A DNA stretch of 64,000 bases, taken from Phycisphaerae bacterium (GTDB lineage: Bacteria > Planctomycetota > Phycisphaerae > UBA1845 > JAFGLZ01). Position 1 is the first letter of the stretch; each line of letters opens with the position of its first letter. The position numbers and the translations under genes are program-made. Location: positions 62,001-126,000 of the forward strand of contig JAFGLZ010000031.1 in assembly GCA_016927755.1 (NCBI GenBank). The letters are read 5' to 3'. This document shows, piece by piece, positions 25,495 to 35,008 of the stretch. Under the pieces are notes generated by a model, which worked only from the letters and a program-made list of their open reading frames with translations, was not told where the DNA came from and ran no database searches.

Positions 25495-27672
25495 ATGAAG
25501 CAGATCGTTCAGAACATGCGCTCCGGTCAGATGACCGTGGCGGAAGTACCCGCGCCGAATCTGCGCGGCCCCGGCGCGCTCATTCAGACGCGCTGTTCGC
25601 TGATCTCGGCGGGCACCGAGAAGAGCATGATGGAGTTGGCGAAGAAGTCGCTGCTGGGCAAGGCGCGACAGCGTCCGGACCTGGTCAAGCAGTTCTATGC
25701 CAAGGTGAAGCGGGACGGGCTGCGCGCGGCCCTGAACACCGCATTCTCGCGATTGGATCAGCCGCTCCTGCAGGGCTACAGCAGCGCGGGCGATGTGCTG
25801 GCGGTCTCCGAGGCCATCGACAATATCGCCGTAGGGGATCGGGTGGCCTGCGGCGGAGGCGGCTACGCCTCGCATGCGGGGGTGGTCTACGTTCCACGCA
25901 ACCTGATGGTGAAGGTGCCTTCGGGGGTGAGCGACGAGGAGGCTTGTCAGGCGTGCGTGGCGTCGGTGGCGATGCAGGCGGTTCGAATCGGACGGCTGGA
26001 GCTGGGTGAGCACGTTGTGGTCATCGGTCTCGGACTGATCGGCCAGATGCTGATGCAGATCGTGCGAGCCAACGGATGTCGGGTCTTGGGCTGCGACCCT
26101 GACGCCGGGCGGCAGGAAGTGGCCCGGGAGTTGGGGATCGACGGGGTCAGTTCGCCGGATTCCCTGGAGAGGACCTGCGGCGAGTTCACGAGAGGGCGAG
26201 GCGCCGACGCGGTGTTCATCACCGCGGCGACGGAGAGCAACGCGCCACTGGAACAAGCCGTCGAGATCTCGCGCTTCCGCGGTCGAATCGTCGGCGTGGG
26301 CGACTTCGGGATGAAGATCACGCGGAAGCCGTTCTACGAACGGGAGCTGGAGTTTCGCATGTCGATGTCCTACGGGCCGGGGCGCTATGACACTCGGTAC
26401 GAGGAGAAGGGCATCGACTACCCGCCCGCCTACGTTCCCTGGACGGAGCAGCGCAACATGGCATCCGTGCTGGACCTGATGCAGCAGGGCAAGCTCAACG
26501 TCAAGAAGCTGATCACGCATCGGTTTGACATCGAGCAGGCCGAGGAGGCCTACGCCGTTCTCGGGGGCGACGTTTCGCCCGAGCAGCGTGGGATGGCCGT
26601 GATTCTGACGTATTCGCGGGAGCAGTCGACGACGGCACGGCTGGATATGAGTGGCGCCCCGATTCGCTCGACGGCCAAGGCCGGGCGCGTCGGCATCGGG
26701 ATGATCGGAGCGGGGATGTACGCCTCGAGCATGCTCCTGCCGATTCTGAAGCGAATGGAGGGCGTCGAGCTGGTGAGCGTAGCGACGGCGACGGGGCCCT
26801 CGGCGGAACACGCGGCCAGGAAGTTCGGCTTCGCTCGATGCACCACGGACTACCAGGAGTTGCTCGCCGACGACGCCATCGATTTGATCATCACGGCCAC
26901 GCGTCACGGGATGCACCCGGTGATCACGGCGGCGGCGCTGCGCGCGGGCAAGCACGCGTTCGTCGAGAAGCCGCTGGCCATCACGGAGGACGGCTTGGCG
27001 GACGTCCTCGACGCCCAGCGTCAGAGCGGCCGCATTCTCATGGTGGGTTTCAACCGTCGATTCGCGCCGCTGACGCAGAAGGCCAGGCAGCACTTCGGTG
27101 AGCGACACGGACCGCTCACGATCAGCTTTCGTTGCAACGCGGGGGCGATGCCATCGAACCACTGGAGCCATGACCCCGAGGAAGGGGGCGGGCGCATCAT
27201 CAGCGAGGCGTGCCATTTCATCGATCTGTGCTCGTACCTCGACGGGAGCCGACCCGAGCACGTCTATGCTCATAGCGTCAGAGCCGAGGGGGCCGTCGGC
27301 GGGGAGGACGACTGTTTCATCACGCTAGGCCTGGCTAGCGGATCGGTTGCCAGCGTCGGCTACCTTACTGGCGGCGACAAGTCGTTCAGCAAAGAGCGGA
27401 TCGAGATCTTCGGCGACGGAAAGGTCTTCGTCATCGAGGACTTCCGCACGGGTCTGGCGGTTCGCGGCGGCTCGGAGAGCACCTTCAAGATGACGCAGGA
27501 CAAGGGGCAAGCCAACCTGCTCAGGGCCCTGGTCGACGCGATCAGGAACGGTACCGACGGCCCCATCTCGGTCGAGGACCTCATGGCCAGCAGTCTGGCG
27601 ACGATCCGAGCCGTCGAGAGCATTAGAAGCGGCATGCCGATCCGGGTCATGGGTGAAGGCCCCAGTGAATGA
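25495..27672 (+). CDS. bi-domain oxidoreductase: zinc-type dehydrogenase fused to Gfo/Idh/MocA
   Basis: 725 residues; GAGGA lies 9 bases before the ATG. Residues 1-375 are a medium-chain dehydrogenase/reductase domain with the NAD-binding loop GLGLIGQMLMQ near 180 and substrate-domain strands such as VGDRVACGGGG. Residues 395-720 are a Gfo/Idh/MocA domain, with GMIGAGMYASSML near 403 and EKPLAITEDGLADV near 492. This fusion is known from bacterial surface-polysaccharide clusters, where it is thought to make unusual sugars. Here no glycosyltransferase or polymer-export gene is near, so a catabolic or stand-alone role is equally possible. Confidence 0.9.
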   Translation: MKQIVQNMRSGQMTVAEVPAPNLRGPGALIQTRCSLISAGTEKSMMELAKKSLLGKARQRPDLVKQFYAKVKRDGLRAALNTAFSRLDQPLLQGYSSAGDVLAVSEAIDNIAVGDRVACGGGGYASHAGVVYVPRNLMVKVPSGVSDEEACQACVASVAMQAVRIGRLELGEHVVVIGLGLIGQMLMQIVRANGCRVLGCDPDAGRQEVARELGIDGVSSPDSLERTCGEFTRGRGADAVFITAATESNAPLEQAVEISRFRGRIVGVGDFGMKITRKPFYERELEFRMSMSYGPGRYDTRYEEKGIDYPPAYVPWTEQRNMASVLDLMQQGKLNVKKLITHRFDIEQAEEAYAVLGGDVSPEQRGMAVILTYSREQSTTARLDMSGAPIRSTAKAGRVGIGMIGAGMYASSMLLPILKRMEGVELVSVATATGPSAEHAARKFGFARCTTDYQELLADDAIDLIITATRHGMHPVITAAALRAGKHAFVEKPLAITEDGLADVLDAQRQSGRILMVGFNRRFAPLTQKARQHFGERHGPLTISFRCNAGAMPSNHWSHDPEEGGGRIISEACHFIDLCSYLDGSRPEHVYAHSVRAEGAVGGEDDCFITLGLASGSVASVGYLTGGDKSFSKERIEIFGDGKVFVIEDFRTGLAVRGGSESTFKMTQDKGQANLLRALVDAIRNGTDGPISVEDLMASSLATIRAVESIRSGMPIRVMGEGPSE

Positions 27673-27870
27673 GGCGCGACATCTGCACTCGTTAGTGCCG
27701 CCGCATGCGTGGGTTGCGGCAAATCGGCGCCCGCCGCCGGGACGCGCCTGACCGTCGGGTCGCCGTCCTGAGCCGCGAAACCGATGAAGAAGCGAGCTTG
27801 CCGTGAAATAGGTCGCAGGGGCACGTGTCCACGGAGGTGAGAAGAGCTCTGGACAAGCGAGGTGCGTCAC

Positions 27871-28179
27871 ATGCTTGCCGACAATGTATGGGTCGAGATC
27901 TTCGATTCTCCCTTCAGCGTGGGAATCGTCGCCATCGTCATGGGTTGTCTCGTGGGGATTGCGCACGCGATCGGCCAGTATTATCATCGCGTCGTTCGAA
28001 CGCGGTATGAGAGTCTGCTCAAGCGGGACATGCTCGATCGGGGCATGTCCGTGGAGGAGATCGAGCGTGTGATCCGCGCGACGGCGGAGCCAGATGACGG
28101 AGGCGCGCACCGCAAGGGCGTCCATTTCGACATTCGAGCCCAAGTGCCGCGCGGGCGACAATCCGGCGACGCGACCTGA
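27871..28179 (+). CDS. small single-pass membrane protein
   Basis: 102 residues from the ATG with GAGGTG 9 bases upstream. One membrane helix lies at about 17-35 (VGIVAIVMGCLVGIAHAIG), followed by a basic helical segment with MLDRGMSVEEIERVIRA. Short proteins with this helix-plus-M-S-x-E-E-I-E-R-V pattern recur in Planctomycetota and sometimes near sigma factors; no function is known to me. The tail is basic. Confidence 0.65.
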   Translation: MLADNVWVEIFDSPFSVGIVAIVMGCLVGIAHAIGQYYHRVVRTRYESLLKRDMLDRGMSVEEIERVIRATAEPDDGGAHRKGVHFDIRAQVPRGRQSGDAT

Positions 28180-28510
28180 CGCCAGAACGGAGCATGCGTT
28201 CTTCAGATTTGCCGCGCGATCCGGGCGACGATTGAACTCCCTTCTCACATCCGCAGACCGTCATCGTTTTCGGTCGGGCACTTTCGTGTTTCGCGGTTCT
28301 CCTTGCTTGCTTCCTGGGCAGGCTGGAAGCTTTCGGCACAACAGTACGAAACTCACTCGCTGGAAGCAGCGTCGGCGATTCCTTGTCCATCTTCCACAAC
28401 TGAACGGAGTTTGTGTCTTGCCTCGGAATGCTCCCGGCTTGACGGCAGGTGCGGGGGGCAGTTCAATCGGCTGACCCCTCACGGCGACATTTGGAGGATA
28501 CGGCTCGAAG
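28180..28510. other. 331-base intergenic stretch, nothing recognised
   Basis: It separates the small membrane protein from the rhamnosidase gene. No frame with coding character, repeat or clear hairpin was found. GGAGGA lies 12 bases before the next ATG. The rhamnosidase promoter is presumably here. Confidence 0.45.
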
Positions 28511-31500
28511 ATGAACACGCGTGTGTGGACATTGGGAATCCCGATCGCCGTGCGTGGCATGGTGGTCTGTCTGACCGTTCTCATGCCCGCCGGTGCGGCG
28601 TCAAACGAGGTCTCCCTGGAGGCGATGAGGCAGGCCTTCGCGCACCCGCCCGCCTCCTGCCGACCCCACACCCGCTGGTGGTGGATGGGCAACGCCATCG
28701 GCAAGGATGACCTGACCTGGCAGTTGCAGCAGATGCATGAGCAGGGCATCGGTGGCGTCGAGCAGATCACGATGGAAGAAGTCTACGAGAAAGGAAACGT
28801 CCCCTATCTCTCCAGGGAGTACCTCGATCTGGTCGTGCACGCGATTCGGGAAGCCAGGAAGCGGGGGATGGAGTTCTCCTTGAATTTCGGCGGGCCCGGG
28901 TGGGTGATCGGCGGTGCCTGGGTCCCCCAGAAAGACCGCAGCCAGAACATGATCCCCACCAGCGTTGCGCTCGCGGGTGGACGCCGTTTCTCAGGACCGC
29001 TGCCCACGCGGATCGGAAGCGTTCCCCGGACCGGTCAGGCGCGCGCCCGGGACGTCGCCCCGGAAGACCGACTGGTGGCGGTCGTGGCGGGCAGGATCGT
29101 GGATGGGCGACTGGCGGAGGCCTCGCTCGTGGATCTGACGCCTCAAGTGGATTCTCGCCGGTTGGAGTGGACCGTCCCGGAGGGTCAGTGGCGACTCATG
29201 GCCTTCTGGCTCCAGTACACGGGACAAGGTCACGCCGTGGACCACTTCAGCAAACCGGCCATGCAGCGATACTGCGAGTATCTCGCGGGCAAGTTCCGAG
29301 AGGCGTTTGGGGATGAGTTCGGCAAGACCGTCGATTCCTTCTTCTGCGACAGCTTTGAAGTCGCCATGATCGACAACGGGATCTATTGGAGCGACGGCCT
29401 GATCGGCCAGTTCCGAGCGTTCAAGGGCTACGACCTGACTCGATACCTGCCGGCGATCTGGTGGGACGTCGACGAGATCAGCCCCAAGGTCCGGTACGAC
29501 GTGAACGAGTTCCTTCACCACGTCGGCCTGGACGCGTTCTTCAAGACGTTCCTGGATTGCTGTGAGGCCAACGGCGTGCAGGGGCGGATCCAGCCGTACG
29601 GGTTCGCCACGGACATTCTGCAAGGCGCGGGCATGGCTCACGTCCCGGAGATGGAGATCACAGCGGGCGAGAAGGATGCCGTGCCCTGGTTCGACACGCG
29701 GATTGGGCCGAAGAAGTACGTTTCCTCCGGCGCGCACTTGTACGGCCGGAGCGTCGTGACGGTCGAGGCGTATACGTATCTTCACTGGGAGCCGTATCGC
29801 GCCACGCTGGAGGAGCTGAAGATCGCCAGTGACGTCTTCCTCCGCACGGGCGCCAACAAGTTCTACAACCATGGCTACACCTGCTCTCCGGAGCGGGACA
29901 TCGCCCCGTCGCGGCGATTCGGAGCGGAGATCGTCATCAGCCATCCCAACGTGTGGTGGAGGTACTACCGGCTGCTCAGCGACTACGTCGCGCGCTGCTG
30001 CTACCTGCTGCGTCAGGGCCGCTTTGTCGCCGACGTCGCCGTGTACTCGCCTCTGGCAAATCAATGGACGCTTGACGTTCGCAACGCCCGCAAGTGGACA
30101 CGGAGCTTCGACTGGGGCGACCTGGGAAGGCTGCTGGTCGCCAACGGCTACGACTTCGACCTCGTCAACGACGACGTGCTGGCGAACCGTGTCCGCCTGG
30201 ACGGGGGCGTTCTGCGCATCGGCGAGCTCGAGTACCGCGTACTGATCTTGCCGAACATCCGCGCCATGCCGCTGGAAAGCCTCGAGCGCATCCGAGAGTT
30301 CGCGCGCGGCGGAGGCGTCGTGATCGCGCTGGAGCGCGTTCCGGAGTCTTCCGTCGGGCTGGTGGATTGGCGGCGGAAGGACGAAGCGGTGCGGGCGATC
30401 GTCGGCGAGATGTTCGACACCCCCGTTTGGCGCCGCAACCCCACCGCGCCGCGCGACTACGGCAAGGGCAAGACCTATCACATCCGCTACGTGATCGACC
30501 GTTCGGACGTATTGGAGCGGCACAGCAGCGCCCTGGATCCATTCGTCAACACGCTGCGCCGCCACGTGACGCCGGATTTCGGGATCGACTTCGTTCGCGA
30601 AGGTCTTCGGGAGAACGATGGACTCGCATTCATTCATCGGCGATTGGCGGGCGCGGACCTCTACTTTGTGACCAATCTTCAGGACCGCGCGGTCGAGATG
30701 CCCGTGGCCTTTCGCGTGCGCGGAAGATCGCCGAGGCGATGGGATCCCTACGACGGACGGGTGACACGATTGTGGGAATACGAAGAGAAGGACGACGTCA
30801 CGCGAGTTCCCGTGCGTCTGGCGCCCTATGGCTCCAGCGTGATCGTGTTCAATGACGAACCGAACGGGAGGCACGCAACTCATGGCACGTTGGCCCGAGT
30901 GCTTCGCGTCGACGATGAGTGCGTTGCCGTGCTGGCATCCGAGAACGGCGAACACCGGGTCACTCTGGACAATGGGGTTGCGGCAAGCATTGAAGTGGAC
31001 GACATCCCCGCGCCCTATCGTATCGACGGCGGGTGGCGACTTGCGCTGGAAGGGAAGGATCTTCCGCGGACGGAGATCACGCTGTCTCAGTTGAGGTCGT
31101 GGACGGAAGATCCCAAGACAAGGCACTTCAGCGGGACGGGACGGTACGAGACCGCCTTTGAACTGCCGGTCTGCTACGCGCCCAATGACCTTCGGCTGCG
31201 CCTGAGCCTTGGGGACGTCGGGAACATCGCCGACGTTCGGTTGAACGGCAGGCATGTGGGCGTCATCTGGATGCGCGGTCAGGACCTCGATGTCAGCGGA
31301 GTGGCAAGGGCCGGACGCAACCAGTTGATCGTGGACGTGACCAATACGCTCATCAATCGCGTTTCCGGGCTCGAGGAGCTGCCTCCGATTCCTGACAATC
31401 TTCGGCCCCGGTTCGGAGGGGACCTTGGGATCGGAGGCGCTCATGCGAAAGGGCTCATCGGCTATGAGCCGCTTCCGAGATCCGGCTTGCTCGGGCCCGT

Positions 31501-31567
31501 TCGGATTCGAGCCTTGAAGCAGATACGAATACCGCGTTCGACATGCAGGCTTCTCCGCACGCACTGA
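28511..31567 (+). CDS. GH106-type alpha-L-rhamnosidase
   Basis: 1018 residues, the usual size for the family. Signal peptide about residues 1-31 (MVVCLTVLMPAGAAS). The catalytic domain opens with the GH106 signature region TRWWWMGNAIGKDDLTWQLQ and MHEQGIGGVEQITM, continues with NFGGPGWVIGGAWV and a TIM-barrel-like core to about 620. Two C-terminal beta-sandwich domains follow, the last (about 880-975) resembling a galactose-binding fold (GRYETAFELP, ADVRLNGRHVGVIW). The enzymes release rhamnose from plant and algal glycans outside the cytoplasm. It starts the glycan island and precedes a sulfatase on the same strand. Confidence 0.88.
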   Translation: MNTRVWTLGIPIAVRGMVVCLTVLMPAGAASNEVSLEAMRQAFAHPPASCRPHTRWWWMGNAIGKDDLTWQLQQMHEQGIGGVEQITMEEVYEKGNVPYLSREYLDLVVHAIREARKRGMEFSLNFGGPGWVIGGAWVPQKDRSQNMIPTSVALAGGRRFSGPLPTRIGSVPRTGQARARDVAPEDRLVAVVAGRIVDGRLAEASLVDLTPQVDSRRLEWTVPEGQWRLMAFWLQYTGQGHAVDHFSKPAMQRYCEYLAGKFREAFGDEFGKTVDSFFCDSFEVAMIDNGIYWSDGLIGQFRAFKGYDLTRYLPAIWWDVDEISPKVRYDVNEFLHHVGLDAFFKTFLDCCEANGVQGRIQPYGFATDILQGAGMAHVPEMEITAGEKDAVPWFDTRIGPKKYVSSGAHLYGRSVVTVEAYTYLHWEPYRATLEELKIASDVFLRTGANKFYNHGYTCSPERDIAPSRRFGAEIVISHPNVWWRYYRLLSDYVARCCYLLRQGRFVADVAVYSPLANQWTLDVRNARKWTRSFDWGDLGRLLVANGYDFDLVNDDVLANRVRLDGGVLRIGELEYRVLILPNIRAMPLESLERIREFARGGGVVIALERVPESSVGLVDWRRKDEAVRAIVGEMFDTPVWRRNPTAPRDYGKGKTYHIRYVIDRSDVLERHSSALDPFVNTLRRHVTPDFGIDFVREGLRENDGLAFIHRRLAGADLYFVTNLQDRAVEMPVAFRVRGRSPRRWDPYDGRVTRLWEYEEKDDVTRVPVRLAPYGSSVIVFNDEPNGRHATHGTLARVLRVDDECVAVLASENGEHRVTLDNGVAASIEVDDIPAPYRIDGGWRLALEGKDLPRTEITLSQLRSWTEDPKTRHFSGTGRYETAFELPVCYAPNDLRLRLSLGDVGNIADVRLNGRHVGVIWMRGQDLDVSGVARAGRNQLIVDVTNTLINRVSGLEELPPIPDNLRPRFGGDLGIGGAHAKGLIGYEPLPRSGLLGPVRIRALKQIRIPRSTCRLLRTH

Positions 31568-31601
31568 GAGAAGAATCGATCGGATGGAGGCGGCCACGTC
31601 C

Positions 31602-31653
31602 TGGCGCGAGAATCCCTGCTCGCGCCAAAGCCCGCGGGAATCCCTTCCCGCGG
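31602..31653. repeat. two tandem perfect hairpins sharing an AATCCC core
   Basis: Hairpin 1 pairs TGGCGCGAG (31602-31610) with CTCGCGCCA (31619-31627). Hairpin 2 pairs CCGCGGGAA (31632-31640) with TTCCCGCGG (31645-31653). Both have AATCCC at the start of the loop region. They follow the rhamnosidase stop by 35 bases. They could be paired terminators or a REP-like element; only one occurrence was seen in this window. Confidence 0.6.
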
Positions 31654-31711
31654 CGAGTCGCGCAGGCTACGCTATACGGCCGATTCGACTTCAGACGGGA
31701 AGGAGAAGACG

Positions 31712-33217
31712 ATGAGTGACAGGGGCATCAGCCGACGTCGCTTGCTTGGCCGGGTGGGATCGGGCGCGATCGGGATGGGCGTTGCACTAGCGATGCTCTC
31801 GCCGGGCGTCTCTCGGGCGGTGGCGGCGGGGGGCAAGCGGCTCAACTTCGTCTTCATTCTGATCGACGATCTGGGCTGGAAGGATTGCGGGGTCTACGGC
31901 GCCCGGCTGTACGAGACGCCCAACGTGGACAAGCTTGCTAGCCAGGGGATGCGGTTCACGGACGCGTACGCGGCCTGTCCGGTGTGCTCGCCGACGCGGG
32001 CGAGCATCATGACGGGGCGGTATCCGGCACGGCTTCACCTGACCGACTGGATCGCGGGTCACGACAGGCCGTGGGCCAAGCTCAAGAGGCCGGCGTTCAG
32101 GCAGGAGCTTCCGCATGAGGAGATCACGATCGCCGAGGCGCTCAAGGGCAAAGGCTACGTTTCGGCCAGCATCGGCAAGTGGCACTTGGGCGGCGCGTCG
32201 TATCTGCCGACGGATCAGGGGTTCGATCTGAATTTCGCCGGCACGCAGTGGGGAGCGCCGCAGAGCTACTTCCACCCTTACAAGCGGATCAACTACAGGG
32301 CCCGGCTCGAGCACGAATACATTACCGATCGGCTCACGCTGGAGGCCGAGGACTTCATCGAGGCCAATAAGGACAGGCCGTTCTTCCTATACCTGCCGCA
32401 CTTCGCGGTGCATACGCCACTGCAGGCGAAGCAGGACAAGATCGCCAAGTACAGGGCGAAGATCGCCGAGATGGGTCTGAAGCTTCGGCCGGACGTGGCG
32501 AATCGCCGGGCGATCTATGCGGCGATGATCGAGAGCATGGACGAGAGCGTCGGACGGGTGATGGCCAAGCTTGCCGAGCTGAAGATCGACGATCGGACGG
32601 TCGTGTTCTTCATGAGCGATAACGGGGGGCTGGCGCTGAACGGGATCACGGACAACAGCCCCCTGCGCGCGGGCAAGGGGACGATGTACGAGGGCGGCGT
32701 CCGCGAGCCGATGATCGTGCGTTGGCCGGGGGTGGTCAAGGCGGGGAGCGTGTGTAACGTGCCGGTTACGAGCACGGACTTCTTCCCGACGATCCTAGAC
32801 ATGGCGGGGGCGAAGCCCGAGGCGGGGCGGGCGCTCGACGGGGTGAGCCTCGTTCCGCTGCTCAAGCAGACGGGTGGCATCGCGGATCGGGCGCTCTTCT
32901 GGCATTACCCGCACTATCATCCGGGCGGGGCCAAACCGAGCGGGGCGATTCGCAAGGGCGACTTCAAACTGATCGAGCGATACGAGGACGGGTCGGTCGA
33001 GCTGTACGACCTCGAGAAGGACATCGGCGAGAAGGACAACCTGGCGGCGAAGATGCCCGGCAAGGCGGCGGAGCTGAGGAAGGAACTCGACGATTGGCTC
33101 AAGTCGGTCGATGCGCAGATGCCGACGCCGAATCCGAACTACGATCCGGACCGGGCGGACGATTGGGCGGGACGGGCGAAGCGGAGACCGAAGGCGAGGG
33201 CGGCATCCAAGAAGTAA
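31712..33217 (+). CDS. Tat-exported formylglycine sulfatase (family S1)
   Basis: 501 residues; GGAAGGAG lies about 5 bases before the ATG. The Tat signal is SRRRLLG at 7-13 with a hydrophobic run to 37. The sulfatase core has the metal aspartates IDDLG at 51-55, and C92-S-P-T-R within VCSPTRASIMTG, the site converted to formylglycine. Later motifs are GKWHLGG near 154, the DNGG metal site near 307 and a C-terminal subdomain. It removes sulfate esters from glycans. A maturase was not seen in the window. It is next to the rhamnosidase, which suggests a sulfated rhamnose-containing substrate. Confidence 0.94.
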   Translation: MSDRGISRRRLLGRVGSGAIGMGVALAMLSPGVSRAVAAGGKRLNFVFILIDDLGWKDCGVYGARLYETPNVDKLASQGMRFTDAYAACPVCSPTRASIMTGRYPARLHLTDWIAGHDRPWAKLKRPAFRQELPHEEITIAEALKGKGYVSASIGKWHLGGASYLPTDQGFDLNFAGTQWGAPQSYFHPYKRINYRARLEHEYITDRLTLEAEDFIEANKDRPFFLYLPHFAVHTPLQAKQDKIAKYRAKIAEMGLKLRPDVANRRAIYAAMIESMDESVGRVMAKLAELKIDDRTVVFFMSDNGGLALNGITDNSPLRAGKGTMYEGGVREPMIVRWPGVVKAGSVCNVPVTSTDFFPTILDMAGAKPEAGRALDGVSLVPLLKQTGGIADRALFWHYPHYHPGGAKPSGAIRKGDFKLIERYEDGSVELYDLEKDIGEKDNLAAKMPGKAAELRKELDDWLKSVDAQMPTPNPNYDPDRADDWAGRAKRRPKARAASKK

Positions 33218-33244
33218 GGGAGCCATTTGCGTGGTCGAACACCG

Positions 33245-33334
33245 CGGGTCCGCCTAGATCGACGCGGAGTTGGCGCGATCCCAGTTGAACACCATTCCGC
33301 TACATGGTCGCTTGCATGAGAGTCGGCGGACCCG
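33245..33334. repeat. 10-base inverted repeat between convergent genes
   Basis: CGGGTCCGCC (33245-33254) and GGCGGACCCG (33325-33334) are perfect complements 70 bases apart, lying in the gap between the sulfatase stop (33217) and the minus-strand propeller stop (33353). A long-loop structure that ends transcription from both sides is possible. Confidence 0.4.
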
Positions 33335-33352
33335 TGCCACCCGACGGAACCT

Positions 33353-34840
33353 CTACTCCGCGAACTGGAACGCGTAGAGCTTGCAGTCTTTCATGACGAG
33401 GCGGAGCTGGATCGTCTTGCCGGCAAGCTTGTCCACGTCGCCCCCACCGCGCCAAGTCACCGGCATGCGTACTGAGTTGCCGCAGACGGGCACGCAATCC
33501 GCTTCGCGGAAGCCTTCGATGGGTTTGCCGCTGGCGTCGAGCAACTCGACTTTTACGCATCCGCCCGCGCTGGTGTCGACGTTCAACTCGAGTCGCTTGC
33601 CGGCGAAGCGGAGCGGAGGGGTGACGAGCTGGCCGCCCTCATAGCCGGCGTCGGTGGAGACGAAGCCGTCTAGGCGCATGACGGCGCGTCCGATGCCGCT
33701 CAGCCGTCCCGACGCGGCGGGATCGCGGACGTCGGCGTGATCGATGTTCGAGCCGGCGAAGTAGATCCACAACTCGTCGCCCATCCGGATCGGGTCGGGC
33801 AGGGCCCAGATCATCCGGGAGTAGAAACTGCCAGCCGGTCCCAGTCTCAGGAACGGGGCGCGTCCGCCGAGCCGCTTGAAGGCCTTACCGTCGCGGCTGA
33901 CGGCGAGCCTGACGTCGAAGGCGTTCGGGCCCAGTCGCGGTAGCGGATCGCGGGGCATCCAGTGCCAGAAGGCCTGGGCCAGCATGACGTAGACGCCGCC
34001 GCCGTCGGGATACTTGAAGACGGTCGCGCCGTAGTAGTCGACCGGGGGCTGGCCGGTCGGAGTCTTGTGCGTGGCCAGATCGGCGTCGTCGGCTTTCATC
34101 ACGATCGACTCGCCGGTCCAGGTCTTCAGGTCGTCCGACTCGAGGCGGCGCACGGTCCGGTAGCTGGCGTTCTGGCTCTCTTTGTTTCGGAACCATCGTC
34201 GCGTGTACATGACGTACCGGCTGATCGTTTCGTCCCAGAGGACGATCGTCTGCGTGTCCTTGTGGCCGATATCGGGCTCGGCGATGAGGGTCCATGTCAG
34301 ACCGTCGGGCGAGGCGTGCATTTGCATCTTTCCGCTGGGATAGGTCTTGGCTTGGGTCTTGTATCGCTGGGAGGCTGGGGCCTTGGGGTCGATCCAGACG
34401 GCGCAGCCGCCGATCTCCCCGGGCAGGACGACGTTGTTCTCCTTGGAGCCGTCGACTTCGTGCAGGCCGAGGACCGGTTTGGTGAAGTGAATGCCGTCCT
34501 TGGACTCGGCGTAGGCCACGCGACGGGACTTTGGCTCGCTGCTGTAGACGTCGTACCAGAGTCGGATTCGGTCGCCGTCCTTGATAACGGAGGAGTAGAA
34601 GCAGATGCCGGCATTGGGGGCGGATTCCCAGGGCAGGTCGGCCTTGACGAGACAGGTGGGGTCGACGTGCGGCGGGTTCATCGTCAGGCGGACACCTTGG
34701 CTTGACTCGATCAGCGTTTCGTCGACGAAGAGCTGCTTGCGCGAGCCGACGTCGACGACGGGTGGCGAGGTCTCGGCCGCCCGGGAAAACCCCGTCGACA
34801 ACAACAGTAGCACCAGCGAGGCCCAGCCGTGTTGGTTCAT
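33353..34840 (-). CDS. secreted five-bladed beta-propeller glycosidase-like protein (GH43/GH32 superfamily-like)
   Basis: 495 residues. A signal peptide covers about 1-21 (MNQHGWASLVLLLLSTGFSRA). The open frame extends far upstream, but that part has no coding sense and the plus strand codes another gene there. Propeller-type strands recur: RIRLWYDVYSSEPKSRRVAY, AESKDGIHFTKP, MHASPDGLTWTL, VLWDETISRYVMYTRRW. A C-terminal beta-sandwich starts near 405. The catalytic carboxylates of GH43 or GH32 cannot be placed with confidence, so the activity is undetermined. It shares a 168-base divergent region with the next gene. Confidence 0.78.
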   Translation of the reverse strand: MNQHGWASLVLLLLSTGFSRAAETSPPVVDVGSRKQLFVDETLIESSQGVRLTMNPPHVDPTCLVKADLPWESAPNAGICFYSSVIKDGDRIRLWYDVYSSEPKSRRVAYAESKDGIHFTKPVLGLHEVDGSKENNVVLPGEIGGCAVWIDPKAPASQRYKTQAKTYPSGKMQMHASPDGLTWTLIAEPDIGHKDTQTIVLWDETISRYVMYTRRWFRNKESQNASYRTVRRLESDDLKTWTGESIVMKADDADLATHKTPTGQPPVDYYGATVFKYPDGGGVYVMLAQAFWHWMPRDPLPRLGPNAFDVRLAVSRDGKAFKRLGGRAPFLRLGPAGSFYSRMIWALPDPIRMGDELWIYFAGSNIDHADVRDPAASGRLSGIGRAVMRLDGFVSTDAGYEGGQLVTPPLRFAGKRLELNVDTSAGGCVKVELLDASGKPIEGFREADCVPVCGNSVRMPVTWRGGGDVDKLAGKTIQLRLVMKDCKLYAFQFAE

Positions 34841-35008
34841 CGTGTCGGACTCCTCGTGGCCGCGGACAGCGCGGACACTCGCACAAGGGATACAGGAGAG
34901 GGAGGCTGGTGGCAACAGGTTGGGGCTGTCGATCCGAGAGGGGAAGTCGTTTATGCTATCGGGACGCAACGGGATTCGAGAGCAGCGACCACTTATGGGA
35001 GACCCGAG

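Noticed and set aside
25453-27273. 606-codon minus-strand frame opposite the bi-domain dehydrogenase
   Set aside because: Arg/His/Leu-rich sequence without recognisable motifs; the plus strand carries complete NAD-binding signatures.
28991-31597. 868-codon minus-strand frame opposite the rhamnosidase
   Set aside because: It is an effect of high GC at third positions; the translation has no domain pattern while the plus strand has clear family motifs.
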